A DNA stretch of 64,000 bases, from the NCBI RefSeq assembly GCF_010731815.2, contig NZ_AP022593.1, positions 3,906,001 to 3,970,000 of the forward strand, read 5' to 3'. Below, piece by piece: positions 25,586 through 34,588 of this stretch. Positions within the stretch are counted from its first letter, which is position 1, and each line of letters opens with the position of its first letter. A program made the translations under genes and the position numbers. The notes below the pieces were generated by a model. That model saw only the letters and a list, made by a program, of their open reading frames with translations. It did no database searches and had not been told where the DNA came from. The DNA comes from Mycolicibacterium arabiense (GTDB taxonomy: Bacteria; Actinomycetota; Actinomycetes; Mycobacteriales; Mycobacteriaceae).

Positions 25586-26560
25586 TCAGGCCCCGGCGTC
25601 GTCGTCTTCGGCGTCGCGACGGGCCCGGGCGCGTCGCTTGCCCTCGTGCATTGCGGCCACCCGGGCCACCGGAATCTCGCGCCCCTGCTCGATGAGGTCA
25701 TCCGGCAGTCGCTGCGGCGCGGGCATCGCGTCGTTCCACGGGTCGCGGTCGCCCAGCGCGGCCAGTGCCGTGTGCACGGTGAAGTCGGGCGGTGCCACGT
25801 CGTCGAGATCTGACCAGTCCAGTGGGAACGACACCGGCGTGCCCGGCCGTAAGCGCGGGCTGTAGGCGGCGGCGACGGTGGCACCCCCGGCGCGCGTCGA
25901 GTCGACGAACACCTTGCCCTCGCGGTCTTCGACGATGAACGCGGTCGTCGCGATGCTCGGGTCCAGCGCCTCGGCCCGGGCGGCCAACGCACGCGTCGCA
26001 GCGGCGACGTCCTCGACGGGTGCCGAGTCGTCGATGGGCACGAAGACGTGAATTCCCTTGGCGCCGCTAGTCTTCACGGCACCAGCGAGGCCGGAGTCCC
26101 GTAGCGCCTGGTGCACCAGGTGGGCGACGGCGACGACCGCGCTGAACGGTCCGTCGCCCGGCGGGTCCAGGTCCAGCACGAGGTGCGTGGGCCGGTAGAC
26201 GTTCTCCGCGAGGCCCAGCGTCGGGTGGTACTCGATCGCTCGCTGGTTCGCCAGCCACAGCAGGGTCCGCCGGTCGTCGCACAGCGGATAGTGCACTTCG
26301 CGGTGCGACGCCTCTGCCCAGATGGTCACCGTCTTGATCCAGTCGGGGGTGTACTTCGACGCGTTCTTCTGCATGAACGGCGCCCGGCCGCGCAACGCTC
26401 GCAGCACCGTCAACGGTCGGCCGGCGAGCCCAGGCAACATCCGGTCCGACACTGCGTCGAGATAGTCGACCAGGTCGCGCTTGGTGGCGCCGGCGTCGGG
26501 ACCCAGCGTCTGATCGAGGTTGGTCAGGTCGACCCCGGCGCGCTGCTCGGACACGCTCAT
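25586..26560 (-). CDS. LigD-type polymerase domain protein (PolD-like)
   Basis: 324 residues from ATG 26560, with GGGGCG upstream. It is a stand-alone archaeo-eukaryotic primase fold of the LigD polymerase type. HLVLDLDPPGDGPF holds the catalytic DxD, KTSGAKGIHVFVPI the nucleotide-binding His/Lys region, and KVFVDSTRAG the third acidic residue. There is no ligase or nuclease domain. Mycobacteria encode such stand-alone enzymes (PolD1/PolD2), which add nucleotides, often ribonucleotides, during repair; which one this is cannot be said. Confidence 0.85.
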   Translation of the reverse strand: MSVSEQRAGVDLTNLDQTLGPDAGATKRDLVDYLDAVSDRMLPGLAGRPLTVLRALRGRAPFMQKNASKYTPDWIKTVTIWAEASHREVHYPLCDDRRTLLWLANQRAIEYHPTLGLAENVYRPTHLVLDLDPPGDGPFSAVVAVAHLVHQALRDSGLAGAVKTSGAKGIHVFVPIDDSAPVEDVAAATRALAARAEALDPSIATTAFIVEDREGKVFVDSTRAGGATVAAAYSPRLRPGTPVSFPLDWSDLDDVAPPDFTVHTALAALGDRDPWNDAMPAPQRLPDDLIEQGREIPVARVAAMHEGKRRARARRDAEDDDAGA

Positions 26561-26639
26561 CGCCCCAGGGTAAGCCGGTCCTGGATGACCCGAGTGTGAC
26601 GACGCGGCCGATTCCCGCACTCCGTGCTGGGCACTCGCC

Positions 26640-26645
26640 TAGCAT
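26640..26645 (+). promoter_or_regulatory. -10 element TAGCAT for leaderless oxidoreductase transcript
   Basis: TAGCAT fits TANNNT and ends 7 bp before ATG 26653, the spacing expected when transcription starts at the A of ATG. No ribosome site precedes that ATG. Confidence 0.45.
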
Positions 26646-26652
26646 CGCGCGC

Positions 26653-28866
26653 ATGAGCATGCCAGGAACGACCACGCGGCCGGGCATCTGCCGCATCTGC
26701 TCCGCGCACTGCGGGGTGCTGGCCACCGTCGTCGACGGCAGGCTCGCGAAGGTGACCGGCGACCCCGACAACCCGATGTTCAAGGGCTACACGTGCAGCA
26801 AGGGTCGGGCACTGCCGGACATCCACAACAACCCGGCGCGCCTGCTGCACAGCCAGAAGCGCCAACCGGACGGGACGTACGCGGCGATCGACGCCGAACG
26901 CGCGACCGACGAGATCGCCGAACGGCTACGACACCTCATCGACACCTACGGGCCTCGCTCGGTGGCGCTCTACATCGGCACGAACTGTCTGCCGTACCCG
27001 GCGAGTCCGCTGACCGCCAATGCGTTCATCCGCGCCATCGAATCGCCGATGTTCTTCACCGCCAACACGATCGATCAGCCGGGCAAGCAGATCGCGCTGG
27101 CCGCCCACGGGCACTGGCTGGGCGGGGACGTCCCGTTCGACGAGGCCGACAGCTGGATGCTCGTCGGGACCAACCCCCTGGTGTCCAAGGCGATCGGCAT
27201 CCCAGGCCAGAACCCCGGCCAGAACCTGCGGGCCGCCATCGGCCGGGGGATGAAGCTCGTCGTCATCGACCCGCGCCGGTCGCAGACCGCGGCGCGCGCA
27301 GCCATCCACATCCAGCCCCGCCCGGGCGAGGACGTCGCGATCATCGCCGGGATGATCAACCTGATCATCCGAGAGGGGCTGTGCGACAACGACTTCCTCG
27401 CCGAGCACGTCGCAGGCTTCGATGAGCTGGCGTCGGCCGTCGCGGAGTTCACGCCGCAGTACGTTGCCCAGCGCGCCGACGTCCCGGTCGAGCAGCTGAT
27501 CGACGCGGCACGACTGTTCGCCACGTTCGGCGACCGCCGCGGCATGGTGAACGCCGGTACCGGCGCCAACTTCGGGCTGCACGGAAACCTGCTCGAGTAT
27601 CTGTGCCTGTGCCTGACGACGATCTGCGGTCGATGGCAGCGCGCAGGCGAACGCGTCACCCGCCCGAACACGCTGATGCCCGCCTACACCGCCAAGGCGC
27701 AGGCGCACCCGCCCTACGAGGGTTGGGGTTACGGCGAGCGGTTGCGCGTGCGTGGGCTCACCGACACGGTGGCAGGCATGCCGACCGCCGCGCTGGCCGA
27801 CGAGATCCTGTTGGAGGGCGAGGGCCGCGTCAGGGCACTGATCTGCGTCGGCGGCAATCCGATGGCGGCCTGGCCGGATCAGCGAAAGACCCACCGCGCG
27901 TTGGAGTCTCTCGACCTACTGGTCACGCTCGACACCGAGATGTCGCTGACGTCGCGGCTCGCGGACTACGTCATCGCACCGATGATGCAGATGGAGACGC
28001 CGGCCATGACCCAGGGCAGCGAACTCATCAAGTACTACGCCAGCGGCACCGGCATCCCGGCCGCCTACGCGCAGTACGCGCCGCGGCTGGTCGACCCGCC
28101 CGAGGGCAGCGACCTGATGGAGGAGTGGAAGTTCTTCCTGGGCTTGGCCAAGCGCATGGACCTGCAGATGTTCTTCGTCAACTTCTTCGGCGCCGGCGGC
28201 GGCCGGTTCATGGAGTCGCCTCCGGTGGTCGTGACAATGGACGGCGACACCCAGCTCACGACCGAGGAGCTGTTCGAGCAGATGTGCGCGAACTCCCGCG
28301 TCCCGCTCGCCGACGTCGCCGCCCACCCGCACGGCAAGGTGTTCGACGTCGACGCCGTGGTCGCCGAGCGTGATCCCGACTGCACCGACCGTCTCGACGT
28401 CGGCAACGCCGTCATGCTCGCCGAACTCGTCGACGTCATGGCCGAGGACTTCGACACCGCCCGCGGTGACACGGCATTCCCGCTGCGGCTCATCCCGCGA
28501 CGGCACGGCAGCTTCATGAACTCCTCGGGCACCAACCTCGCCAAGCTCAACGGCGGCAAGCCCTACAACCCGGCGTACATGCACCCCGACGCCATCGATG
28601 CCCTGGGCCTGGCGTCCGGAGATCTGGTAACCGTCACGTCGCCGCACGACTTCATCCCCAGCGTCGTCGAGGCCGACGACACCCTGCGCCGCGACGTGAT
28701 CGCCATGCACCACGCGTTCGGTGGGCTGCCGTCGGAGGACGACGAGGTTCGCGAACGGGGAAGTAACGTCGGTCGGCTGGTCCCCACCGACTTCGAGTAC
28801 GACGCGATCTCCGGCCTGCCACGCCAGGGCAACATCCCGGTGCGCGTCACCCCGCGCACCGGCTGA
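26653..28866 (+). CDS. Molybdopterin oxidoreductase (formate dehydrogenase/nitrate reductase family)
   Basis: 737 residues from ATG 26653. The N-terminus CRICSAHCGVLATVV with a fourth Cys in YTCSKGRAL is a 4Fe-4S site. The rest follows the DMSO-reductase superfamily: MLVGTNPLVSKAIGIPGQNP, VVIDPRRSQTA, and a C-terminal molybdopterin dinucleotide-binding domain from about residue 610 (LRLIPRRHGSFMNSS). I cannot identify a Cys or Sec metal ligand, so the substrate is undecided. No partner subunits or chaperone are adjacent, so it probably uses soluble electron carriers. Confidence 0.85.
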   Translation: MSMPGTTTRPGICRICSAHCGVLATVVDGRLAKVTGDPDNPMFKGYTCSKGRALPDIHNNPARLLHSQKRQPDGTYAAIDAERATDEIAERLRHLIDTYGPRSVALYIGTNCLPYPASPLTANAFIRAIESPMFFTANTIDQPGKQIALAAHGHWLGGDVPFDEADSWMLVGTNPLVSKAIGIPGQNPGQNLRAAIGRGMKLVVIDPRRSQTAARAAIHIQPRPGEDVAIIAGMINLIIREGLCDNDFLAEHVAGFDELASAVAEFTPQYVAQRADVPVEQLIDAARLFATFGDRRGMVNAGTGANFGLHGNLLEYLCLCLTTICGRWQRAGERVTRPNTLMPAYTAKAQAHPPYEGWGYGERLRVRGLTDTVAGMPTAALADEILLEGEGRVRALICVGGNPMAAWPDQRKTHRALESLDLLVTLDTEMSLTSRLADYVIAPMMQMETPAMTQGSELIKYYASGTGIPAAYAQYAPRLVDPPEGSDLMEEWKFFLGLAKRMDLQMFFVNFFGAGGGRFMESPPVVVTMDGDTQLTTEELFEQMCANSRVPLADVAAHPHGKVFDVDAVVAERDPDCTDRLDVGNAVMLAELVDVMAEDFDTARGDTAFPLRLIPRRHGSFMNSSGTNLAKLNGGKPYNPAYMHPDAIDALGLASGDLVTVTSPHDFIPSVVEADDTLRRDVIAMHHAFGGLPSEDDEVRERGSNVGRLVPTDFEYDAISGLPRQGNIPVRVTPRTG

Positions 28867-28938
28867 CCTCGCTCGGGGAATCGGGTCGCCCTGCTGTGGG
28901 TTGCATCACACGACGGCCGACAGCGAAGGGGACCGACG

Positions 28939-29358
28939 ATGGCGAAGATGACCAACGAGGAGCGCGAGGCGTTCCTGGCGGAATTGCACGTGGGCGTGAT
29001 CGCCGTCGAGCGTGAGGATCGCGCGCCGCTCGCCGTGCCGATCTGGTACGCCTACGAGCCCGGCGGCGACGTGGTGCTGTGGACCGACGCGGGGTCGGTC
29101 AAGGAGAAGCTGATCCGCGCGGCAGGCCGCTTCACGATCACCGTTCAGGTCGAGGAGCCGCCCTACCGGTACGTGACCGCCGAGGGCCCGGTGACGTCGA
29201 TCGACCCCGCCGACGAGGCGACCGGCCTCGCGATCGCGGTGCGGTACCTCGGTGAGGAGGACGGCCGGGCGTTTGCGGAACAGAGCCTGAACCCGGACTC
29301 GGTGATCATCCGCATGCGCCCCGAGCGCTGGCTGAGCAGCGACTACTCGAAGGAGTAG
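28939..29358 (+). CDS. PPOX-fold (pyridoxamine oxidase/F420-type) protein
   Basis: 139 residues from ATG 28939, with GAAGGGGA upstream. A short split-barrel flavin fold: LAELHVGVIAVEREDRAPLA, then VPIWYAYEPGGDVVLWTD and a C-terminal RMRPERWLSSDYSKE. Mycobacteria have many such proteins using FMN or F420. Cofactor and substrate cannot be read from the sequence. Confidence 0.8.
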   Translation: MAKMTNEEREAFLAELHVGVIAVEREDRAPLAVPIWYAYEPGGDVVLWTDAGSVKEKLIRAAGRFTITVQVEEPPYRYVTAEGPVTSIDPADEATGLAIAVRYLGEEDGRAFAEQSLNPDSVIIRMRPERWLSSDYSKE

Positions 29359-29375
29359 GGGGTTGCGTCGCGCGG

Positions 29376-29813
29376 CCTTGCAGGGGCGAGTGTGAACGTG
29401 GCGACGCTTCAGGCCTTGCAGCCGGCGAGTGTGAACGTGACGACGCTTTAGGCCCATTTGACGTCGTGAGTTTCACACTCGACGCGGAATGCGCGGGGTC
29501 CCGCCGAGTGTGGGGGTTGTGCACGCGGGTTCTCGGGCTTTGCATTCAAAAACCACACAGTCGACGCCGGCCTTGCAGCCGGCGAGTGTGAACGTGACGA
29601 CGCTTCAGGCCCGTTTGACGTCGTGAGTTTCACACTCGACGCGGAACGGGTGGGGTCGCGCCGAGTGTGGGGGTTGTGCACGCGGGTTCTCGGGTTTGCA
29701 TTCAGAACCCACACAGTCGCGCCCGCCTTGCAGCCGGCGAGTGTGAACGTGACGACGCTTTAGCCCATCTGACGTCGTGAGTTTCACACTCGACGCGGGA
29801 CGGGTGGGCCGTC
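29376..29813. repeat. Three-copy ~156-bp repeat with CGAGTGTGAA palindromes
   Basis: This gene-free stretch contains three tandem units beginning CCTTGCAGCCGGCGAGTGTG at about 29414, 29571 and 29726 (spacing 157 and 155 bp), preceded by a partial unit at 29376. Each unit holds an imperfect hairpin: CGAGTGTGAA and ACGAC on the left arm, GTCGT and TTCACACTCG on the right (29426-29481, 29583-29638, 29738-29792). Extra GAGTGTGG and CACACAG arms lie between. No convincing reading frame was seen. The role is unknown; similar short palindromes are scattered in mycobacteria. Confidence 0.8.
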
Positions 29814-29833
29814 CCCGGTGAGAGGATGTCCGC

Positions 29834-30598
29834 GTGGCAGAGCGCGTTCGATTCCCCAGCACCACCGGCCCCGAACTGGCCGGCACCATCGACGTGCCCG
29901 CGGGCTCCGGCCGCGATTCAGTCCGCGGCTGGGGCGTCTTCGCTCACGGCTTCACCCTCGGCAAGGACTGCCCCGCCGCGAGCCGCATGTGCAAGCAACT
30001 CGCGAGCGAGGGCATCGGCATGCTCCGCTTCGACAACCTCGGCCTGGGTGGCTCAGACGGGGACTGGGGTGACGGCTCGTTCTCGCACAAGGTCGCCGAC
30101 ACCGTGCGCGCCGTCGAGTACATGAACGACTCCGGCCGCGAGGTGCGTCTGCTCGTCGGGCACTCGTTCGGTGGCGCGGCAGCGATCGCCGCGGCGCGCG
30201 AATGCGACACCGTCGCAGCGGTCGCGAGCGTCGGGGCGCCCTACGATCCCGCGCACGTCGAGCACAACTACGACGCCCTGCTTGAGCGGATCGAGGCCGA
30301 GGGCGAGGCGCCGTTCCCGGTCGGCGGCAAGGCGCTCACCCTCAAGAAGCACTTCATCGAGGACGTCCGGGCCGCAGACCTCACCGAGAAGATCCGCACG
30401 CTGCGACGGGCGCTACTGGTGATGCACTCGCCGACCGACAACACCGTCGGGATCGCCAACGCCAGCGACATCTTCCAGGCGGCGCGCCACCCCCGCAGCT
30501 TCGTATCGCTCGAGGGCGCCGACCACCTACTCACCGGCAAGAACCAGGCCGCACGGGCGGCCCGGATCGTCAGCGCGTGGGCTGACCCTTACCTGTAG
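29834..30598 (+). CDS. Alpha/beta hydrolase (esterase/acyl transferase-like)
   Basis: 254 residues from GTG 29834, with GAGAGG upstream. The fold shows FAHGFTLGKDCPAA as the oxyanion loop, GHSFGGAAAIAAA with the nucleophile Ser, HSPTDNTV with the acid and GADHLLTG with the His. Proteins of this kind in bacteria are often fused to or paired with OsmC-like proteins. No OsmC is adjacent here. Its last 29 bp overlap the 3' end of the convergent BCCT transporter gene. Confidence 0.8.
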   Translation: MAERVRFPSTTGPELAGTIDVPAGSGRDSVRGWGVFAHGFTLGKDCPAASRMCKQLASEGIGMLRFDNLGLGGSDGDWGDGSFSHKVADTVRAVEYMNDSGREVRLLVGHSFGGAAAIAAARECDTVAAVASVGAPYDPAHVEHNYDALLERIEAEGEAPFPVGGKALTLKKHFIEDVRAADLTEKIRTLRRALLVMHSPTDNTVGIANASDIFQAARHPRSFVSLEGADHLLTGKNQAARAARIVSAWADPYL

Positions 30599-32360
30599 GT
30601 GGATCGGTGTCGCGGGACTCGGCGGTGACGAGTTCGAAGTCGTCACCGTACTGCCCCGCGCCGGTGACGACCGCACGCTCGACCAGTTCGGTGCTCCGCC
30701 TGTCGACGGCGACGATCCGGTCGGTGCGCAGGTCCTTGTACAGGGCCACGCAGAGCAACACCATCACGAGCACGAACGGAACGGCAGCCACGATCGTCAG
30801 GTCCTGCAGGCCGGTCAAGGCGTCTGCTCCGCCACCACCGATGATCAGCATGATCGCCGCGACCGCGCCGGTCAGGATTCCCCAGAACACCACGGTGCCG
30901 CGCCGCGGATCGTGTGAGCCACGCTCCGACAGCGAGCCCATCACGATCGATGCGGCGTCGGCGCCCGAGATGAAGAAGATCGCCACCAGCACCATCACCA
31001 GCACGGTGGTGATACCCGCCAGCGGCATCGTGTCGAGCAGCTTGAACAGCGAGCCGGTGCTGTCGACGGCGCCGTCGGCGTCGACGAGATCGCCGAACGT
31101 GCGCTGCCGCTCGATGGCCGAACCACCGAAGATGGCGAACCACACCAGGCTGACCATCGTCGGGACCAGCAGGACGCCGGTGACGAACTGACGGATGGTG
31201 CGGCCGCGGCTGATCCGTGCGATGAACATGCCGACGAACGGCGTCCACGAGACCCACCATGCCCAGTAGAAGATCGTCCAGCCCGAGAGCCAGCCGGCGA
31301 GTTCGGCGTCACCATTGGCGTCGGTGCGCGAACTCATCGCAACGAAGTCCCGCACGTAATCGCCCAGCGCGCTGGGGATCAGGTTGAGGATCAGCAGGGT
31401 CGGGCCTGCGACGAACACGAACAGCGCCAGCAAGAGCGCGAGCACCATGTTGATGTTCGACAGCCACTGGATGCCGCGTGCGATGCCGGACACGGCGGAC
31501 AGCACGAACGCGATCGTCAGCACGGCGATGATCGAGACCAGGATCGGGGTGCCGACGGTGCCGACCCACCCGTTGAACTCCAGACCGTCTCCGATCTGCA
31601 GGGCTCCAAGGCCCAGGGAGGCGGCAGACCCGAACACCGTCGCGAAGATCGCAAGGATGTCGATGACCTTGCCTGCCGGGCCGTTGGCGCGGTCACCGAA
31701 CAGTGACGTGAACGCCGCGGACAGCAGCCCCGAGCGGCCCTTGCGGAACATGCCGTAACCGATCGCCAGGCCGACCACCGCGTAGATCGCCCACGGGTGC
31801 AGGCCCCAGTGGAACATCGTGGTCGCCATCGCGGTCTGGAACGCCTCGTCGGACTGCGCCTCGCTGGTGCCCGGCGGTGGTGTGACGAAGTGGTTGAGCG
31901 GCTCGGCCACACCCCAGAACATCAGGCCGATGCCCATGCCCGCACTGAACATCATCGCGATCCAGGACACCGTGCGGAACTCGGGTTCCTCGTCGTCGCA
32001 GCCGAGGGGGATGCGGCCGTACTTGCTTGCGGCCAGCCACAGTACGTAGACGACGAAGAAGCTCGCGGCGAGGACGAAGAACCAGCCGAGGCTCTTGATC
32101 AGCGATTCCTTGGCGTTCGCCGACACCGTGGAAAGGCTCGACGTGTCGAGCAGACCCCACACGACGAAGGCGATCGACAGCACGCCGGTGACGCCGAAGA
32201 CGACCCAGTCGCGGCCGGGGTGCGCCTCGGCCGGGGTGACCCGCTCGGTCAGCGGTGCCAGCGGGTGACGTCCTCGACCGACCGACCCCGGTCCGGCGGG
32301 CCCACTTGCGGTGACCGGGACGGACTTCGGTTCGGAGGCGCTGTTCGTATCTAGCGACAT
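30570..32360 (-). CDS. BCCT-family betaine/choline/carnitine transporter
   Basis: 596 residues from ATG 32360, with GAGGGAGA upstream. Twelve membrane helices. MFSAGMGIGLMFWGVAEP and FYWAWWVSWTPFVGMFIARI are the family's glycine-rich and Trp-rich signatures (helices 3 and 8). The basic, polar tails are of the osmoregulated BCCT type. The gene ends a leftward cluster for betaine demethylation, so glycine betaine or dimethylglycine is the likely substrate. It follows the IclR gene with a 176-bp gap that holds a candidate operator, so it may also have its own promoter. Confidence 0.92.
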   Translation of the reverse strand: MSLDTNSASEPKSVPVTASGPAGPGSVGRGRHPLAPLTERVTPAEAHPGRDWVVFGVTGVLSIAFVVWGLLDTSSLSTVSANAKESLIKSLGWFFVLAASFFVVYVLWLAASKYGRIPLGCDDEEPEFRTVSWIAMMFSAGMGIGLMFWGVAEPLNHFVTPPPGTSEAQSDEAFQTAMATTMFHWGLHPWAIYAVVGLAIGYGMFRKGRSGLLSAAFTSLFGDRANGPAGKVIDILAIFATVFGSAASLGLGALQIGDGLEFNGWVGTVGTPILVSIIAVLTIAFVLSAVSGIARGIQWLSNINMVLALLLALFVFVAGPTLLILNLIPSALGDYVRDFVAMSSRTDANGDAELAGWLSGWTIFYWAWWVSWTPFVGMFIARISRGRTIRQFVTGVLLVPTMVSLVWFAIFGGSAIERQRTFGDLVDADGAVDSTGSLFKLLDTMPLAGITTVLVMVLVAIFFISGADAASIVMGSLSERGSHDPRRGTVVFWGILTGAVAAIMLIIGGGGADALTGLQDLTIVAAVPFVLVMVLLCVALYKDLRTDRIVAVDRRSTELVERAVVTGAGQYGDDFELVTAESRDTDPPTGKGQPTR

Positions 32361-32439
32361 GTCGTTCTCCCTCGAGTCCTGTCAGCGGTTGTGCGACGTA
32401 CAGGCGGCAACTCGACGCATTCGGTGCATCCGTTGCTCA

Positions 32440-32451
32440 TTCAACATTGAA
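32440..32451. promoter_or_regulatory. TTCAA-CA-TTGAA palindrome, candidate IclR operator
   Basis: TTCAACATTGAA is a near-perfect 5-bp inverted repeat in the 176-bp gap between the IclR gene and the BCCT gene. Nearby GTTG and CAAC half-sites resemble those upstream of the dimethylglycine oxidase gene. Binding by the local IclR protein is inferred. Confidence 0.4.
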
Positions 32452-32536
32452 CGGGTACTGAACGCCCGGCAAACGCGAGATCCGACCTTGCTCCGCGGGG
32501 CAGTCGGTGTCAACTCGGCGTTTGCGTCGATGATGT

Positions 32537-33358
32537 CTATCCCACGTGTCCGAGACGTCTACTGACCGCGGCCGCCGAGGCGATGGTCATCTCCGCGACC
32601 AGGTCGAAGCGCGAGGGCTCCAGGCGGTAGGCCGGTCCCGAAACGCTCATCGCCGCAACCACATTGCCGGTGTGGTCGCGGATCGGCGCCGCCACTGCGT
32701 TGAGGCCGACCTCGAGTTCCTCGCGCACACTGGCCCATCCGACTTCGCGGACCCCGGCCAGCTCCGTCTCCAGCGCACGAACGTCGGCGATGGTGTTGGG
32801 CGTGAACGTCTCCAGCGAGCGCGGCAGCAGCGCGCGCAGCTCCTCGGTGGGTAGTGCGGCCAGCAGAACCTTGCCGCTCGACGTCGTGTGGGCCGGGCAG
32901 TTCTGTCCCACCCAGCTGCGCAGCGTGATCTCGGCCGGGCCGTGGGATTCGACGACGTTCACGATGCGGTTCCCGTCGAGAACGGCGACGTTGGTGGTCT
33001 CCCCGCTGCGTTCGGCGAGGTGGGCGCAGATCGCCTGACTCTCCTTTGCCAGGTCCATTTGGGCGCTGGTCGAGCCTGCGAGCCGGACGATTGCGAACCC
33101 CAGCCGGTACTTGCCGCGGTCGTACAACTGTTCGACGAATCCGCGGGACTCGAGGACGGCGATCAACCGTGACACCGTCGACTTGTGTACGCCCAGCTCA
33201 AGGGCGATTTCGGTGACGCCTGCAGTGCCCAGCTTGCCCAGGATCTCGAGCACGGTGAGTGCGCGATCGACCGATTGGACGGCGGCAACGGACTTCTCCC
33301 GGGGCGCGGATTCGTCGCTGAGCCGGGGCATGTTCCGTTCAGTGTAGGCAATCGTCAT
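32537..33358 (-). CDS. IclR-family regulator of betaine catabolism
   Basis: 273 residues from ATG 33358, with GGAGAG 5-6 bp upstream; ATG 33331 is a weaker alternative. Helix-turn-helix around residues 35-85 with GVTEIALELGVHKSTVSRLI and an IclR effector domain (about 110-270) with CPAHTTSSGKVLLAAL. It lies inside the betaine cluster, between the Rieske oxygenase and the transporter, and is the likely local regulator; whether it represses or activates is not shown. Confidence 0.9.
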   Translation of the reverse strand: MTIAYTERNMPRLSDESAPREKSVAAVQSVDRALTVLEILGKLGTAGVTEIALELGVHKSTVSRLIAVLESRGFVEQLYDRGKYRLGFAIVRLAGSTSAQMDLAKESQAICAHLAERSGETTNVAVLDGNRIVNVVESHGPAEITLRSWVGQNCPAHTTSSGKVLLAALPTEELRALLPRSLETFTPNTIADVRALETELAGVREVGWASVREELEVGLNAVAAPIRDHTGNVVAAMSVSGPAYRLEPSRFDLVAEMTIASAAAVSRRLGHVG

Positions 33359-33385
33359 TTGCTCTCCGCCCTGTGCCGGTCTTCT

Positions 33386-33403
33386 CCTCGCGCAAGCGCT
33401 CGT
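33386..33403 (-). repeat. Start-less copy of the micro-ORF element before IclR
   Basis: On the minus strand ACGAGCGCTTGCGCGAGG is the micro-ORF sequence ATGAGCGCTTGCGCGAAG with ATG changed to ACG. It lies just upstream of the IclR start and in frame with it. It is probably a decayed third copy of the element found twice at 35724-35791. Confidence 0.55.
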
Positions 33404-33415
33404 CAGGCGCTGCCC

Positions 33416-34588
33416 CTAGCCGTACAGCCTGGCGACCACCCAGTCGTGGAATTCACCGATGTGGTGCTCCGACGGGACCAGCACGCCGCCCGCCCGATAC
33501 CCCCGCGACGACATCGCCGGTTGGGTCCGTTCGCAGGCGTCGAAGTCCTGCAGGTTGACCCGGTGGAACAGCTCGACGGACCGGTCGAGATCGCGGCCTC
33601 CCTCGACCACCTGGGGGAGGTAGAGCCAGTCGCACTCCACCACCGTGCGGTCGGCGGCCATGGGATACATCCGGTGGAAGATCACGTGGTCGGGCACCAG
33701 GCTGACGAACACGTTCGGCCGCACCGTGATCGCGTAGTAGCGGCGGTCCTGCTCGGCCGTCACGCCGGGAATCGGGTCGAGTCCCGCGCTGCCGTCGACG
33801 GTGAAGCCCTCGACGTCCTCGCCGAACAACGCGCCGTGACCGACGAAGTACTGCGCAGCGAGACCGTCGGCGAACTCCGGCAGCACCTCGGTGAGTTCCG
33901 GGTGGATCGTCGCGCAGTGATAGCACTCCATGAAGTTCTCGACGATGAGCTTCCAGTTGGCCTTGACGTCGTAGACGACCCGACGACCGACCGACAGCTC
34001 CGGGATGCCGTAGCCCTCGATGGCCTCGGGGTGGCCGAGGCGCCTAGTGACGGTGCCGATGACGTCGTCCTCGAACGAGGGAGGTTCCGCGGCCAGGCAC
34101 ACCCACGCGTACCCGAGCCACTCCCGCAGCGCGACCTTGATCAGGCCGTACTCGGTACGGTCGATGCGCGCCCCCGTCGCATCGGTCAGCGAGCCGAGAT
34201 TCGGTGCGGCGGCCAGCTTTCCGTCGAGGCCGTAGGTCCAGGCGTGGTACGGGCACTTCAGGTGGCGCTTGGCGACACCGGAGTCCTCGGTGCACAGCAT
34301 GGCGCCGCGGTGTCGACAGACGTTGAGGAACGCGTTGAGCGTGCCGTTCCGCCCGCGGACGACGAGCACGCTCTCGCGACCGACCTGGACCTTGCGGAAC
34401 GCGCCCGGCTCGGGCAGATCCGCGCTGCGGACCGCGCAGAACCACATGCGCTCGAAGATGAGGTCCTGTTCGGCGTCGAACTTCGCAGGGCTGCAGTAGT
34501 AGTCACCGGCCAGGGTCGGCACCAGTGAGCTGCCGGTCGGCGTGGCGGAGGCCAGGCCGGTGGGTTGGGGGTCGTCGATGGTCGTCAC
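33416..34588 (-). CDS. Rieske oxygenase, probable glycine betaine demethylase (GbcA-like)
   Basis: 390 residues from GTG 34588, overlapping the sarcosine oxidase stop as GTGA. The Rieske cluster is CRHRGAML followed by CPYHAWTYG (about residues 92-117). The catalytic mononuclear iron site is in [16 protein letters not shown]. Overall length and order fit the oxygenase component of the glycine betaine monooxygenase family, which removes one methyl group to give dimethylglycine. The matching reductase (GbcB type) is not in the cluster. Downstream genes are IclR and the BCCT transporter. Confidence 0.85.
   Translation of the reverse strand: MTTIDDPQPTGLASATPTGSSLVPTLAGDYYCSPAKFDAEQDLIFERMWFCAVRSADLPEPGAFRKVQVGRESVLVVRGRNGTLNAFLNVCRHRGAMLCTEDSGVAKRHLKCPYHAWTYGLDGKLAAAPNLGSLTDATGARIDRTEYGLIKVALREWLGYAWVCLAAEPPSFEDDVIGTVTRRLGHPEAIEGYGIPELSVGRRVVYDVKANWKLIVENFMECYHCATIHPELTEVLPEFADGLAAQYFVGHGALFGEDVEGFTVDGSAGLDPIPGVTAEQDRRYYAITVRPNVFVSLVPDHVIFHRMYPMAADRTVVECDWLYLPQVVEGGRDLDRSVELFHRVNLQDFDACERTQPAMSSRGYRAGGVLVPSEHHIGEFHDWVVARLYG

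Noticed and set aside
29376..29813. CRISPR array or small protein gene in the repeat block
   Set aside because: Repeat units are long (~156 bp), hairpins are internal and no unique spacers or good frame exist.
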